Part shown: positions 1 through 12,675 of the stretch, piece after piece
Layout of the letters: every line of letters starts with the position of its first letter
Numbering within the stretch: the first letter of the stretch is position 1
NCBI GenBank assembly: GCA_017882125.1
Contig: JADGQC010000004.1
Span: 1-42,007 of the forward strand
Reading direction: 5' to 3'
Origin: Anaerolineales bacterium
Lineage (GTDB): Bacteria > Chloroflexota > Anaerolineae > Anaerolineales > Villigracilaceae
Length of the DNA: 42,007 nt
Program-made: the position numbers and the translations under genes
Notes under the pieces: model-generated
Told to the model about the DNA's origin: nothing
Databases searched by the model: none
What the model saw: the letters and a program-made list of their open reading frames with translations, nothing else

Positions 1-83
1 CCGGAGTGGCGGAACTGGCAGACGCGCACGACTCAAACTCGTGTTCCCTGACGGGATTGTGGGTTCAAGTCCCACCTTCGGCA
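1..83 (+). tRNA. tRNA-Leu, anticodon CAA (first ~2 nt lie outside the window)
   Basis: Anticodon stem CACGA/TCGTG around loop CTCAAAC; T-arm GTGGGTTCAAGTCCCAC; 3' acceptor TTCGGCA pairs with (TG)CCGGA; long variable arm typical of Leu. Confidence 0.93.
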
Positions 84-102
84 TTATATCAAGAAAAGGA
101 CT

Positions 103-225
103 CTTTGTCGGGGAGTAGCGCCCGCATATGCGGGGCAGGTGATCGTCAACACGGAGGAAACTCCCGGTTGCCTGTGCGCAATCAAGCGTTCGCGAGACCG
201 CCATCCAGGTGGTCTCGCTTTTTTT
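103..225 (+). promoter_or_regulatory. yybP-ykoY (Mn2+) riboswitch with overlapping intrinsic terminator
   Basis: Conserved-looking loop GGGGAGUAGC (110-119), P2 CCCGC-atat-GCGGG, P3 with AUCGUCAACACGG and GGAG-GAAA-CUCC, then GCGAGACCG closing strand. That closing strand is also the 5' arm of an 11-bp terminator (192-218) followed by T7. Confidence 0.85.
192..225 (+). terminator. Intrinsic terminator / expression platform of the Mn2+ riboswitch
   Basis: GCGAGACCGCC-ATCCA-GGTGGTCTCGC followed by TTTTTTT. Confidence 0.88.
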
Positions 226-334
226 GTCACATTTGCGAATGCGACTGGAGATTTAATCAACAATTGAACTGGCGTGCCTGATTTTTCTGGATTATTATTG
301 ATTTGTTTGTGAATGCAGCGTGGAGGAGAGACCA

Positions 335-1600
335 ATGCCTGGCATAAATGATATTTTGGCGGTAGTGCTGGGGGGTGGACGTGGTACCCGACTCTTTCCT
401 TTAACCAAATTACGCTCCAAACCAGCCGTACCCATCGCCGGAAAATATCGCCTGATCGATATTCCCATCAGCAACTGCATCAACTCCGGCATATACCGGA
501 TCGATGTGCTGACCCAGTTCAACTCCCATTCCCTCCATCGCCATATCAACCAGACCTATAACTTCGACCAATTCCACACCGGGTTTGTGGAGATCCTGGC
601 AGCCGAGCAGACGCTCGAATCCGCAGACTGGTACCAGGGTACTGCGGATGCCCTGCGCAAACAGATCTTCCAGATCCGTTCCGCGCGGGCTAAATATGTG
701 CTCATCCTGGCAGGTGATCACCTCTACCGGATGGATTACGCCCCCATGGCCAAATTCCACTGGGAGAACAATGCGGATATCACCGTTGCGGTCCAACCGG
801 TAGTTCGCGATGAAGCCTCCCGCCTGGGGATCTTGAAACGCAGTAAAGATGGACGGATCAGCGATTTCACTGAAAAGCCCAAAGACCCGGCTGTCCTCTC
901 AAAATTCGCCAACCGGGCAGACAAAAAGCATCCGTTCCTCGGATCCATGGGTATTTATTTCTTTAATACGGAAGTCTTGATCGACCTATTGCGCGACAAC
1001 CCGCATTTCGACGATTTCGGCGGTGACATAATTCCGTTCGCGATCCACAATTGTGATGTTTATGGTTATGATTTTGAAGGCTATTGGAGGGATATCGGAA
1101 CGATCCGATCTTTCTACGAGGCCAACCTTGACCTGTCCTGCCAAAATCCGTCTTTTAACTTCTTTGACACCGAGCGCCCCGTCTATACCCACTCGCGTTT
1201 CCTGCCGGGTTCCGTGGTCGAGGACAGCCACCTGAAGGATGTGCTGCTGGCCGATGGCTGCCAGATCCATCAAGCCGAGATCACCCATTCGGTCATCGGG
1301 GTGCGCAGCGTAATAGCCGCCGGGACAAATATCAATGATAGCGTTTTGATGGGAGCGGACTATTATGTGGATGATTCCACTTCGGATCCTGGCAAACCCC
1401 CCATCGGCATCGGGCCGGAATGCATCATCGATGGTGCCATCATCGACAAGAACGCCCGGGTTGGCAGGGATGTAAGCATCCACCCCTTCCCGCCTGGCAC
1501 TGATATTACCAACGAGAACTGGGTCGTCCAGGATGGAATTGTGGTCATCCCAAAAAATGCTGTGCTCCCCAGCGGCACGAAAATCGGACCTGCCGCCTGA
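335..1600 (+). CDS. glgC: Glucose-1-phosphate adenylyltransferase
   Basis: VLGGGRGTRLFPLTKLRSKPAVPIAGKYRLIDIPISNCINSGI, LAGDHLYRMDY, GYWRDIGTIRSFYEANL. ATG at 335 follows GGAGGAG. Confidence 0.95.
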   Translation: MPGINDILAVVLGGGRGTRLFPLTKLRSKPAVPIAGKYRLIDIPISNCINSGIYRIDVLTQFNSHSLHRHINQTYNFDQFHTGFVEILAAEQTLESADWYQGTADALRKQIFQIRSARAKYVLILAGDHLYRMDYAPMAKFHWENNADITVAVQPVVRDEASRLGILKRSKDGRISDFTEKPKDPAVLSKFANRADKKHPFLGSMGIYFFNTEVLIDLLRDNPHFDDFGGDIIPFAIHNCDVYGYDFEGYWRDIGTIRSFYEANLDLSCQNPSFNFFDTERPVYTHSRFLPGSVVEDSHLKDVLLADGCQIHQAEITHSVIGVRSVIAAGTNINDSVLMGADYYVDDSTSDPGKPPIGIGPECIIDGAIIDKNARVGRDVSIHPFPPGTDITNENWVVQDGIVVIPKNAVLPSGTKIGPAA

Positions 1601-1644
1601 TCCCGATCCACGATCTGTCATTCCTGTATTGGAGATAACACGCA

Positions 1645-4596
1645 ATGAAAATAAAGTCCCCCCAGGATAACATTGCCACACCGAAACCTGAACCCTGGCA
1701 CGCGCTGACAGCAGAAGAAGTTCTCGATTACCTAAAAGTCCGCGAGAATGGGCTTTCTGACTCGGAAGCAGCCGAGCGGATGAAACAATATGGTCCAAAT
1801 CAGCTCACCGAGGCAGTACGCCCGGGATTCCTTAAACTCATTTGGGAACAGTTCAACAATTTCATTGTCATCCTCCTAATCGTGGCAGCCTTGATCTCCG
1901 CATTTCTAGGAGAATGGATCGATGCATCCGCAATCCTCGCAATCGTTGTTTTAAATGCAGTACTTGGAATCATTCAAGAACGCCGCGCTGAAGAAGCTCT
2001 GGCAGCTCTGCAAAAATTAGCCGCCCCGGAGGCACACGTAATGCGCGCGGGAAAACGAACCGCTGTCCCAGCGCGGGAGTTGGTACCTGGCGATATTGTC
2101 TTTCTCGAGTCCGGGAACCACGTCCCGGCTGACTTGCGATTGCTCGAAGCGCATAATTTGCAAGTCGAAGAAGCAGCCTTGACGGGCGAATCGCTGCCGG
2201 TAAATAAGAACGCGGCTTTGAAACTTGAGAAGAACATACCACTGGGTGACCGTAGGAACACCGCGTTCATTGGAACTATGGTTACCTATGGGCGTGGGCG
2301 CGGCGTGGTTATCGCAACCGGAATGCGCACCCAGCTCGGTTTGATCGCCAAGATGCTCGAGGGAGTAGAGAACGAAGAGACACCGCTCCAACAAAGACTT
2401 GACCAGTTGGGAAAAACGCTCGGCTGGGGCGCCCTGGCAATTTGCGCCCTCGTATTTATCGTAGCCGTATTGCGGAACACCGACCTGACAATTATCACCG
2501 CTCCTGGGGGTGGATTGCTGGATTACTTAAGTGCCACAAAAAAACAAATCGTCAACATGTTCATGCTGGCCGTTGGGTTGGCGATTGCCGCGGTACCCGA
2601 AGGACTGCCAGCAGTAGTCACAATAACCCTGGCGTTGGGCATGCGTGAAATGATCCGTCATCATGCTCTCATCCGCCGGCTCTCATCCGTGGAAACTCTA
2701 GGCTCTGCCACCGTCATCTGTTCCGATAAAACCGGCACTCTGACGCAGAATGAAATGACAGTCACGCGGGTCTGGGTGGATGGGCTGTTCGTCACCGTGA
2801 CCGGCTCGGGCTATTCCCGGCGGGGTGAGTTCCAGGTGGAAGGTAAAACGATAGATCTGCACGAATATCCTGGCGTCGGGACAGCTCTTTGGCTTGGTGC
2901 ACTAAATAATGATGCCCAGCTCGAGTTGGTCGAAGGTGACGACCAGTCCTACCGGATCGTGGGTGACCCAACTGAAGGCTCCCTATTAATTGCAGCAGCT
3001 AAAACAGATGCAACCCATGTGGAACTGCACAAGGCTTATCCCCGCCAGGACGAGGTGCCATTCGACTCGGAACGCAAGCGCATGGTCACCATCCATGACA
3101 TCCGCGAGCCCAGGTCAAATGACGTATCCCCGTTTACGGACAACAAATTGCAGGGCTGGGACGTGATCGCCGTCAAAGGTGCGCCCGACCTGGTATTGGA
3201 CCTGTGTTCGTCCTATCAGACTGTCGATGACAAATCAAATCCGATGAACGAATCCATCCGCCAGCGCATCCGGGACGCCAACGACATAATGACCCAGGAT
3301 GCCCTGCGTGTATTGGCGTTGGCTTACCGGGTGGTTAAAGAGGCCCCCAAGGCGGATTCTGTCTCAGTGGATGAATTGGAAAAGGACCTGGTCTTCATCG
3401 GAATGGTGGGGATGATCGATCCCCCCCGGGAAGAGGTTAAACCGGCCATGCTTAGGGCTGCCCATGCCGGTATCCGCACGGTCATGATCACCGGCGATTA
3501 TCCCAACACTGCCCGAGCAGTTGCACAAGAAATAGGGCTGATGATACCCGGTCACCAAGTACTGACTGGTGCAGATCTGGATCGAATGAGTGACGATGTC
3601 TTGAAAGATGAGATCGAATTGGTGGACGTGTTCGCACGGGTTTCCCCCGAACATAAAATGCGCATCGTGGATGCCCTGCAGGCCAATGGAGAAGTGGTTG
3701 CCATGACCGGCGACGGAGTAAACGACGCTCCGGCCATCAAACGCTCCGACATAGGTATCGCCATGGGCATCACCGGTACGGATGTGGCCAAGGAAACAGC
3801 CGACATGGTGCTGACTGATGATAACTATGTCAGCATTGTGGCCGCGGTGGAACAGGGCCGGATCATTTATAACAACATCCGGAAATTTGTGTTCTTTCTG
3901 CTCTCCAGCAATGTCGCTGAAATCATGGTCATTTTCCTGGCGACCCTGGCAGGTCTGCCCGCCCCGCTGACTGTAATCCAACTCCTTTGGTTGAACCTCA
4001 TCACGGATGGTGCTCCTGCCCTGGCCCTTGCAATGGAAAGGGGTGACCCCGATATTATGAACCGCCCGCCGCGCCCAAAGAAAGAACCCATAATCAACTC
4101 ATCCATGCGTACGGGCATTATTATCCAAACCATCACTCAAACCGGCGCGGTATTGACAGCTTTTTCGCTGGGATTATTGTGGGAACTCAAAGCATTGGGA
4201 TTTGGCCTGCCGCAGGGAATTAACCCATTAGCCTACCTGCTCGGGTTTAACTGGCATTCAGTAAATTTGGAAAATGTCCGCACTGCTGAGACCATGGCCT
4301 TCATGACCCTCTCTCTGTGTGAATTATTCCGCGCTTACACGGTCCGTTCGGAAAAGGTTTCTCTTGCCACCATTGGGATTTTTTCAAACAAGTGGATGCA
4401 ATACGCTGTTGGATCGTCGATTGTCCTGCTTTTACTTGTATGTGTAGTACCTTTCCTGCAAAATATCTTCAATACTCATTTCATGTCGGGGCCTGAGTGG
4501 GCTGTAGTCCTGGGTCTTTCGTCCATACCAGCAATATCCGAGGAAATCACCAAACTCTTTTTACGGATGCGAGAGAAGAACAGTGCATCGGCCTAA
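1645..4596 (+). CDS. P2A-type cation-transporting ATPase (SERCA-like; Ca2+/Mn2+ candidate)
   Basis: CSDKTGTLTQNEMTV, TGES, AAVPEGLPAVVT, MTGDGVNDAPAIK, LNLITDGAPALALA. Confidence 0.95.
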   Translation: MKIKSPQDNIATPKPEPWHALTAEEVLDYLKVRENGLSDSEAAERMKQYGPNQLTEAVRPGFLKLIWEQFNNFIVILLIVAALISAFLGEWIDASAILAIVVLNAVLGIIQERRAEEALAALQKLAAPEAHVMRAGKRTAVPARELVPGDIVFLESGNHVPADLRLLEAHNLQVEEAALTGESLPVNKNAALKLEKNIPLGDRRNTAFIGTMVTYGRGRGVVIATGMRTQLGLIAKMLEGVENEETPLQQRLDQLGKTLGWGALAICALVFIVAVLRNTDLTIITAPGGGLLDYLSATKKQIVNMFMLAVGLAIAAVPEGLPAVVTITLALGMREMIRHHALIRRLSSVETLGSATVICSDKTGTLTQNEMTVTRVWVDGLFVTVTGSGYSRRGEFQVEGKTIDLHEYPGVGTALWLGALNNDAQLELVEGDDQSYRIVGDPTEGSLLIAAAKTDATHVELHKAYPRQDEVPFDSERKRMVTIHDIREPRSNDVSPFTDNKLQGWDVIAVKGAPDLVLDLCSSYQTVDDKSNPMNESIRQRIRDANDIMTQDALRVLALAYRVVKEAPKADSVSVDELEKDLVFIGMVGMIDPPREEVKPAMLRAAHAGIRTVMITGDYPNTARAVAQEIGLMIPGHQVLTGADLDRMSDDVLKDEIELVDVFARVSPEHKMRIVDALQANGEVVAMTGDGVNDAPAIKRSDIGIAMGITGTDVAKETADMVLTDDNYVSIVAAVEQGRIIYNNIRKFVFFLLSSNVAEIMVIFLATLAGLPAPLTVIQLLWLNLITDGAPALALAMERGDPDIMNRPPRPKKEPIINSSMRTGIIIQTITQTGAVLTAFSLGLLWELKALGFGLPQGINPLAYLLGFNWHSVNLENVRTAETMAFMTLSLCELFRAYTVRSEKVSLATIGIFSNKWMQYAVGSSIVLLLLVCVVPFLQNIFNTHFMSGPEWAVVLGLSSIPAISEEITKLFLRMREKNSASA

Positions 4597-4639
4597 ATAA
4601 AATTAGAGGGCTGCATTCCTGGCAGCCCTCTAATTTTAT
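4597..4639. terminator. Bidirectional intrinsic terminator between convergent genes
   Basis: 18-bp perfect arms ATAAAATTAGAGGGCTGC / GCAGCCCTCTAATTTTAT, 7-nt loop. Confidence 0.9.
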
Positions 4640-4651
4640 TAAACACAATTA

Positions 4652-5455
4652 TTAACCTGTCTTGAGTCCGACCACCTGGTGGATGATGGTCAGCAAAACC
4701 CGCAGGTTCGGGATGGTGGAGGCCGGAGCACTGGCTCCACTGAACCAGCCGCCGTCCTTCCGGGAAACCTTTAGAACTCCCCGATTGATGGAGACTTCTT
4801 TAACCTCCGACCAGGGATATGTCTTTTTGCTGATCGTAATCCCGGATTTGCTGACCGTCACGGGTCCGGTGACGACCGGCTGCCCTGAGTTATATTGTCC
4901 GGTTGCAAGTTCATACAAACGGGGGAAGATATTTTCATCGATCAGATTCGCCAGTTCCTCGATCTTGCCGATGGAATCCGCCATCACCAGGCGCTGGTCC
5001 TGGCGATTGAGTAAAGTATAGACATGCGTGGTGCCGGTGTAAATACCATTGGTGTAATGACGGGTAATGGCCGATTTCATCGAGACTATGTCTTCCCACT
5101 GCCAGAGCTGGAGACCTTTCCGGTCGCTATAGGCAAACCCGCGCTCACAAACCAGCGCACCTTTTTTCCAATTGCTGTAGGCGCCCCAGCCAGCCAGCAC
5201 GCCGAATGCCACCAGAAAAAAAGCGATCACCAGCGGGACGGGCAGCTTATCATCGATCATGGCAGGACCATTCTGCTGGTAGGCCAGGTAGGTTGTGTAA
5301 ATGCCAAATAATAAGACGAGCGCGGCTCCCGCAAGGAGTACCAGGCATATTACGAGATTGCCCAATCGGTTCCAATTTTTAACCGGGTAATAAGTGCGCC
5401 GGACGCCCAAACCGGTTACGGGATTATATATTTCGGGGTTTTGCAGATCGTTCAT
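4652..5455 (-). CDS. Membrane protein of unknown function (two N-terminal TM segments; DUF6585-like)
   Basis: 267-aa ORF with two hydrophobic segments and a PH-like soluble part (ITISKKTYPWSEVKEVSINRGVLKVSRKDGGW). Confidence 0.6.
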   Translation of the reverse strand: MNDLQNPEIYNPVTGLGVRRTYYPVKNWNRLGNLVICLVLLAGAALVLLFGIYTTYLAYQQNGPAMIDDKLPVPLVIAFFLVAFGVLAGWGAYSNWKKGALVCERGFAYSDRKGLQLWQWEDIVSMKSAITRHYTNGIYTGTTHVYTLLNRQDQRLVMADSIGKIEELANLIDENIFPRLYELATGQYNSGQPVVTGPVTVSKSGITISKKTYPWSEVKEVSINRGVLKVSRKDGGWFSGASAPASTIPNLRVLLTIIHQVVGLKTG

Positions 5456-5473
5456 GGGACCCTCTTAATAAAA

Positions 5474-5496
5474 GACCGGGCAAGGAAAGCCCGGTC
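5474..5496 (-). terminator. Intrinsic terminator downstream of mreB-like gene
   Basis: GACCGGGC/GCCCGGTC followed on the minus strand by TTTTATTAA. Confidence 0.75.
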
Positions 5497-5504
5497 ACGC
5501 AGGT

Positions 5505-6524
5505 TTATACAGGTGGCAAGTTGCGCTTGATGATGGAGTACATCCCGAGCGCCTTGACCGCTCCCTCCACCACGCAGGTAGTGGGGTTATCGACCATGTA
5601 TGCTGGTATGCCAAGGGCTTTCGTAAGCAATTTATCCATCCCGCGCAACAGTGCCCCCCCACCGCACAACGCCACACCCCGGTCGATGATATCTGAAACC
5701 AGTTCGGGGGGCGTCTTTTCGAGCACGCGCCGGCAGGTCTCTATGACCTGCTTGAGAGGTTCCTGGAGAGCCTCGACCACTTCCCCGGTTGTCAGGGTAA
5801 CCGGGCGGGGGAGACCGCTGACCTGGTCCTGCCCCTGGACTTCCAGGCTTTCTTCCTTGTCCTGTGGGATGGCGGCGCCGATCTTGATCTTCAATTGTTC
5901 CGCGGTGGAAGGACCGATGATCACCCCGTATTTTTTTCGGACGTAAGTGACGATGGCCTCGTCAAGCTGGGCTCCGCCGGAACGCATCGTTTCTGCCGAG
6001 ACAATGCCATACATCGAAATGACCGCAGCCTGGGTGACCCCGCCGCCAAGGCAGATGACCATATTGCCTGAGGGCGAGCCGATGGGGAGATCCACTCCCA
6101 GGGCGGCTGCCAAAGGCTGCTGGATGAGATAGGCATCCCGGCTGCCGGCCTGGAGGACCGCTTCATGGACAGCGCGCGATTCCACACTGGTCACACCATA
6201 GGGAACGGTGATCATGACCCGCGGGCGGAAGACGCGCATGGGTCCACTCACGCGCCGGATCAAGTGATGCAGGAGGGCTTCGGTGATTTCGTAATCTGCC
6301 ACCACACCGTTCTGAAGAGGACTGGCGACCTCGAGAGTTTCATCCGAGACGCGTCCCTGCATTCCGGCCGCTTCCAATCCAAGGGCAACGATCTTTTGCT
6401 CCTTGATGACGATGGCAACAATGGTCGGTTCGTCCACTAAAATACCGCTGCCGTCGGCGATCCGTGTCTGGATCGTGCCGAGGTCAATCCCCAGGTCCTT
6501 GGAAAAGGAGAACGCGTTAGGCAT
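5505..6524 (-). CDS. MreB/Mbl-like actin-family protein with altered nucleotide-binding motifs
   Basis: LGIDLGTIQTRIADG, VADYEITEALLHHLIRRV, IQQPLAAALGVDLPIGSPSGNMVICLGGGVTQAAVIS, GGGALLRGMDKLL, ALGIPAYMVDNPTTCVVEGAVKAL. Confidence 0.88.
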   Translation of the reverse strand: MPNAFSFSKDLGIDLGTIQTRIADGSGILVDEPTIVAIVIKEQKIVALGLEAAGMQGRVSDETLEVASPLQNGVVADYEITEALLHHLIRRVSGPMRVFRPRVMITVPYGVTSVESRAVHEAVLQAGSRDAYLIQQPLAAALGVDLPIGSPSGNMVICLGGGVTQAAVISMYGIVSAETMRSGGAQLDEAIVTYVRKKYGVIIGPSTAEQLKIKIGAAIPQDKEESLEVQGQDQVSGLPRPVTLTTGEVVEALQEPLKQVIETCRRVLEKTPPELVSDIIDRGVALCGGGALLRGMDKLLTKALGIPAYMVDNPTTCVVEGAVKALGMYSIIKRNLPPV

Positions 6525-6543
6525 TAATCAATCTCGATGCGGG

Positions 6544-6984
6544 TCAATCAGAAATCCGAGGCGGTTTGGCAGGGGTGTGACGGTAACGTTTAACCGCGTC
6601 CAGGCGCAAGTTGGACTTGCGCAGAGCAGCTTCCATTTTCAAATAGGAATCCGTGTCAGCAGGAACACCTTTTGCAAGGATCTCCTGGGCACGCTTGCGG
6701 GCAGCTTCAGCGCGGGCAACATCGATCTCCTCGACGTTTTCCGCGGCGTCGGCCAGAACGGTGACGATATCGGGCTGCACCTCGGCAACTCCGCCAGCCA
6801 CGGTGAATACTTCCTCTTTCCCACCGGAGCGCACTTTAATAATGCCAATTTTGAGGGTGGTAAGCAAGGGGGCGTGATGAGGCAGGATGCCCATTTCGCC
6901 GTCCGTGCCAGGAAGGACAACGATATCAACATCCCCTGCGTAGACCATACGATCCTGGGAAACGATTTCACAACGAATGGACAT
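6544..6984 (-). CDS. atpC: F1 ATP synthase epsilon subunit
   Basis: MSIRCEIVSQDRMVYAGDVDIVVLPGTDGEMGILPHHAPLLTTLKIGIIKV. Confidence 0.95.
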   Translation of the reverse strand: MSIRCEIVSQDRMVYAGDVDIVVLPGTDGEMGILPHHAPLLTTLKIGIIKVRSGGKEEVFTVAGGVAEVQPDIVTVLADAAENVEEIDVARAEAARKRAQEILAKGVPADTDSYLKMEAALRKSNLRLDAVKRYRHTPAKPPRISD

Positions 6985-7097
6985 AGTTTTTCATTTTCGC
7001 AGATTCACAATTTCATGAACGCAAGGTTACGGGTCGGTATGGACGCCTGGGTCAAAATATGGAAGGCAACACCTTCGACCTTCAAATTTGCTAAAAG

Positions 7098-9418
<2,321 letters not shown>

Positions 9419-9432
9419 GCTTTTTCTTTATC

Positions 9433-11094
<1,662 letters not shown>

Positions 11095-11434
11095 TTAGCC
11101 TCCCGGCCAACAAATGTTGATTTTGATCTCAAGCAAAGTAATTTACGCACGACTGCCCGGATGGAAAGCGCGTATCCGGGCACGCCGAAGGAAACTGTCG
11201 ATCTTTGAAGAGCCGTTGCCCGGTTTTGTTGGAAATATCCTGCGCGGGCGACCGCTTTGTGAAGGCCGGTCCAAACCGGGCGGGCTAATGATACCTGAAA
11301 GCGCGGGCATTGTCTAGTTTTCCCATGATATGGGCTGAGAACAAGTTCTTTACAGATACTTCACTGGCAACTTAGGGTGGAGTGATCAAGGGAAAAGTGA
11401 CATCCATACGGGTGATCCTCAAGTAAAAGAAACT

Positions 11435-11477
11435 GTATTCGTTTGTTTTTGGTAAATAAAGAGGAACAAACGAATAC
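11435..11477. repeat. Perfect 13-bp inverted repeat with 17-bp spacer in the atpA/nuclease intergenic region
   Basis: GTATTCGTTTGTT (11435-11447) ... AACAAACGAATAC (11465-11477). Confidence 0.9.
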
Positions 11478-11644
11478 CGCCAAAATTTAGTTATAATCTC
11501 GGAAGAACTTTCATTATATAATCTCCATTGAACGTGAGGCCTTCGCTCATTGAATCAAATCTATCGGAAAATATTCTATCCGGTAGACGCATTCCAGGTT
11601 TCACACTTGGAGGATCAGAGCCCAGCCGTAAAAAAAGGTGCTTT

Positions 11645-12325
11645 ATGACCAACTATACCCTTAGCCCGTCAGACCTGACATTTTCATGGGATGGCTGTAA
11701 ACGCTGCTTTTACCTCAAGGTAAAGCATAATATTGTTTACCGGGGACCATTTCCGGGCATGTTCGGGAAAATGGGCGATCTGACCAGTAATTATTACCTG
11801 GATAAGCCATCCAGCGAAATATCCCCCGACCTGCCGGTGGGGACGGTAACCCTCAGGGAAAAATGGGTCAAATCCGCGCCAATCAGTTTTCCAGATACTT
11901 CTTCCCAATGCACGATCAGGGGCCGTTTCGATGCAATCATGACTTTTGAGGACGGTTCTTTTGGCATCATTGATTACAAGACGTCAGATGCATCCGATGA
12001 AAAAGCTGCCTTCTACAGCCGGCAATTATCCGCTTATGCCTACGCATTGGAAAACCCTGCACCCGGGGCATTATCCCTCTCGCCTATCACCCATCTCGGC
12101 CTGTTCATAATTACTCCGGAACGTTATGAAAAAATGACCGGCAGGGAAGCCGGCTTTGTAACCAGGACGACCTGGATGAATATCCCCCGCGATGATGTCA
12201 CCTTCCTAGCATTATTAAATGAAATTGTCACTTTGCTCGACAGCCCCACCCCTCCGGACCCGGCGGAAGATTGCGGCTTGTGCAATTACAGAAAAGACTA
12301 CCATGCTGCTGGGGTATTGGATTGA
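11645..12325 (+). CDS. PD-(D/E)XK nuclease-superfamily protein (RecB/Cas4-like) with candidate Fe-S cysteines
   Basis: CKRCFYLK, IRGRFDAIMTFEDGSFGIIDYKTS, YSRQLSAYAYALE, and C-terminal CGLCNYRKD. ATG at 11645 preferred over the upstream ORF start. Confidence 0.78.
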   Translation: MTNYTLSPSDLTFSWDGCKRCFYLKVKHNIVYRGPFPGMFGKMGDLTSNYYLDKPSSEISPDLPVGTVTLREKWVKSAPISFPDTSSQCTIRGRFDAIMTFEDGSFGIIDYKTSDASDEKAAFYSRQLSAYAYALENPAPGALSLSPITHLGLFIITPERYEKMTGREAGFVTRTTWMNIPRDDVTFLALLNEIVTLLDSPTPPDPAEDCGLCNYRKDYHAAGVLD

Positions 12326-12398
12326 GATACACTAACAAGTGCCAGGGGGAAAGCGGAAGAGCACTCAATATATCTGGAACAAGGAAATTGAATCAAAA

Positions 12399-12418
12399 GA
12401 CTCCACCGAAGTGGAGTC
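12399..12418 (-). terminator. Hairpin terminator just downstream of tRNA-Pro
   Basis: GACTCCAC-CGAA-GTGGAGTC followed on the minus strand by TTTTGATT. Confidence 0.7.
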
Positions 12419-12424
12419 CTTGTG

Positions 12425-12499
12425 TCGGGGCGCCGGGAATTGAACCCGGGACCTCTTGCACCCCATGCAAGCGCGCTAGCCGGACTGCGCCACGCCCCG
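12425..12499 (-). tRNA. tRNA-Pro, anticodon GGG
   Basis: Reverse strand CGGGGCG...CTTGC-ATGGGGT-GCAAG...CCCGGGTTCAATTCCCGG-CGCCCCG-A; full cloverleaf, 75 nt. Confidence 0.95.
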
Positions 12500-12675
12500 T
12501 CAGGCAGGCGGTATTATAGTCGCGATTGAGTTTTCTGACAATGAAGGAACGTCTGGCTGGCAGTCCCAACCTATAAACACAGGCAACCAAAGTAATCTTC
12601 AGCGCTTCGTGGCGCCGAACCGGTCGAGTACGGCTTGAAGCCGTCTCGCCTCGTTTTCGCGGTACAATACCGCCG

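Noticed and set aside
986-1798. 270-aa minus-strand ORF
   Set aside because: Antisense to glgC and the ATPase start; no domain signature.
11528-11644. Upstream start for the PD-(D/E)XK protein
   Set aside because: Sequence before MTNYTLSPSDL lacks domain character; ATG 11645 fits the Cas4/RecB-like N-terminus.
11645-12325. Interpretation as a CRISPR-associated Cas4
   Set aside because: No CRISPR repeats or other cas genes anywhere in the window.
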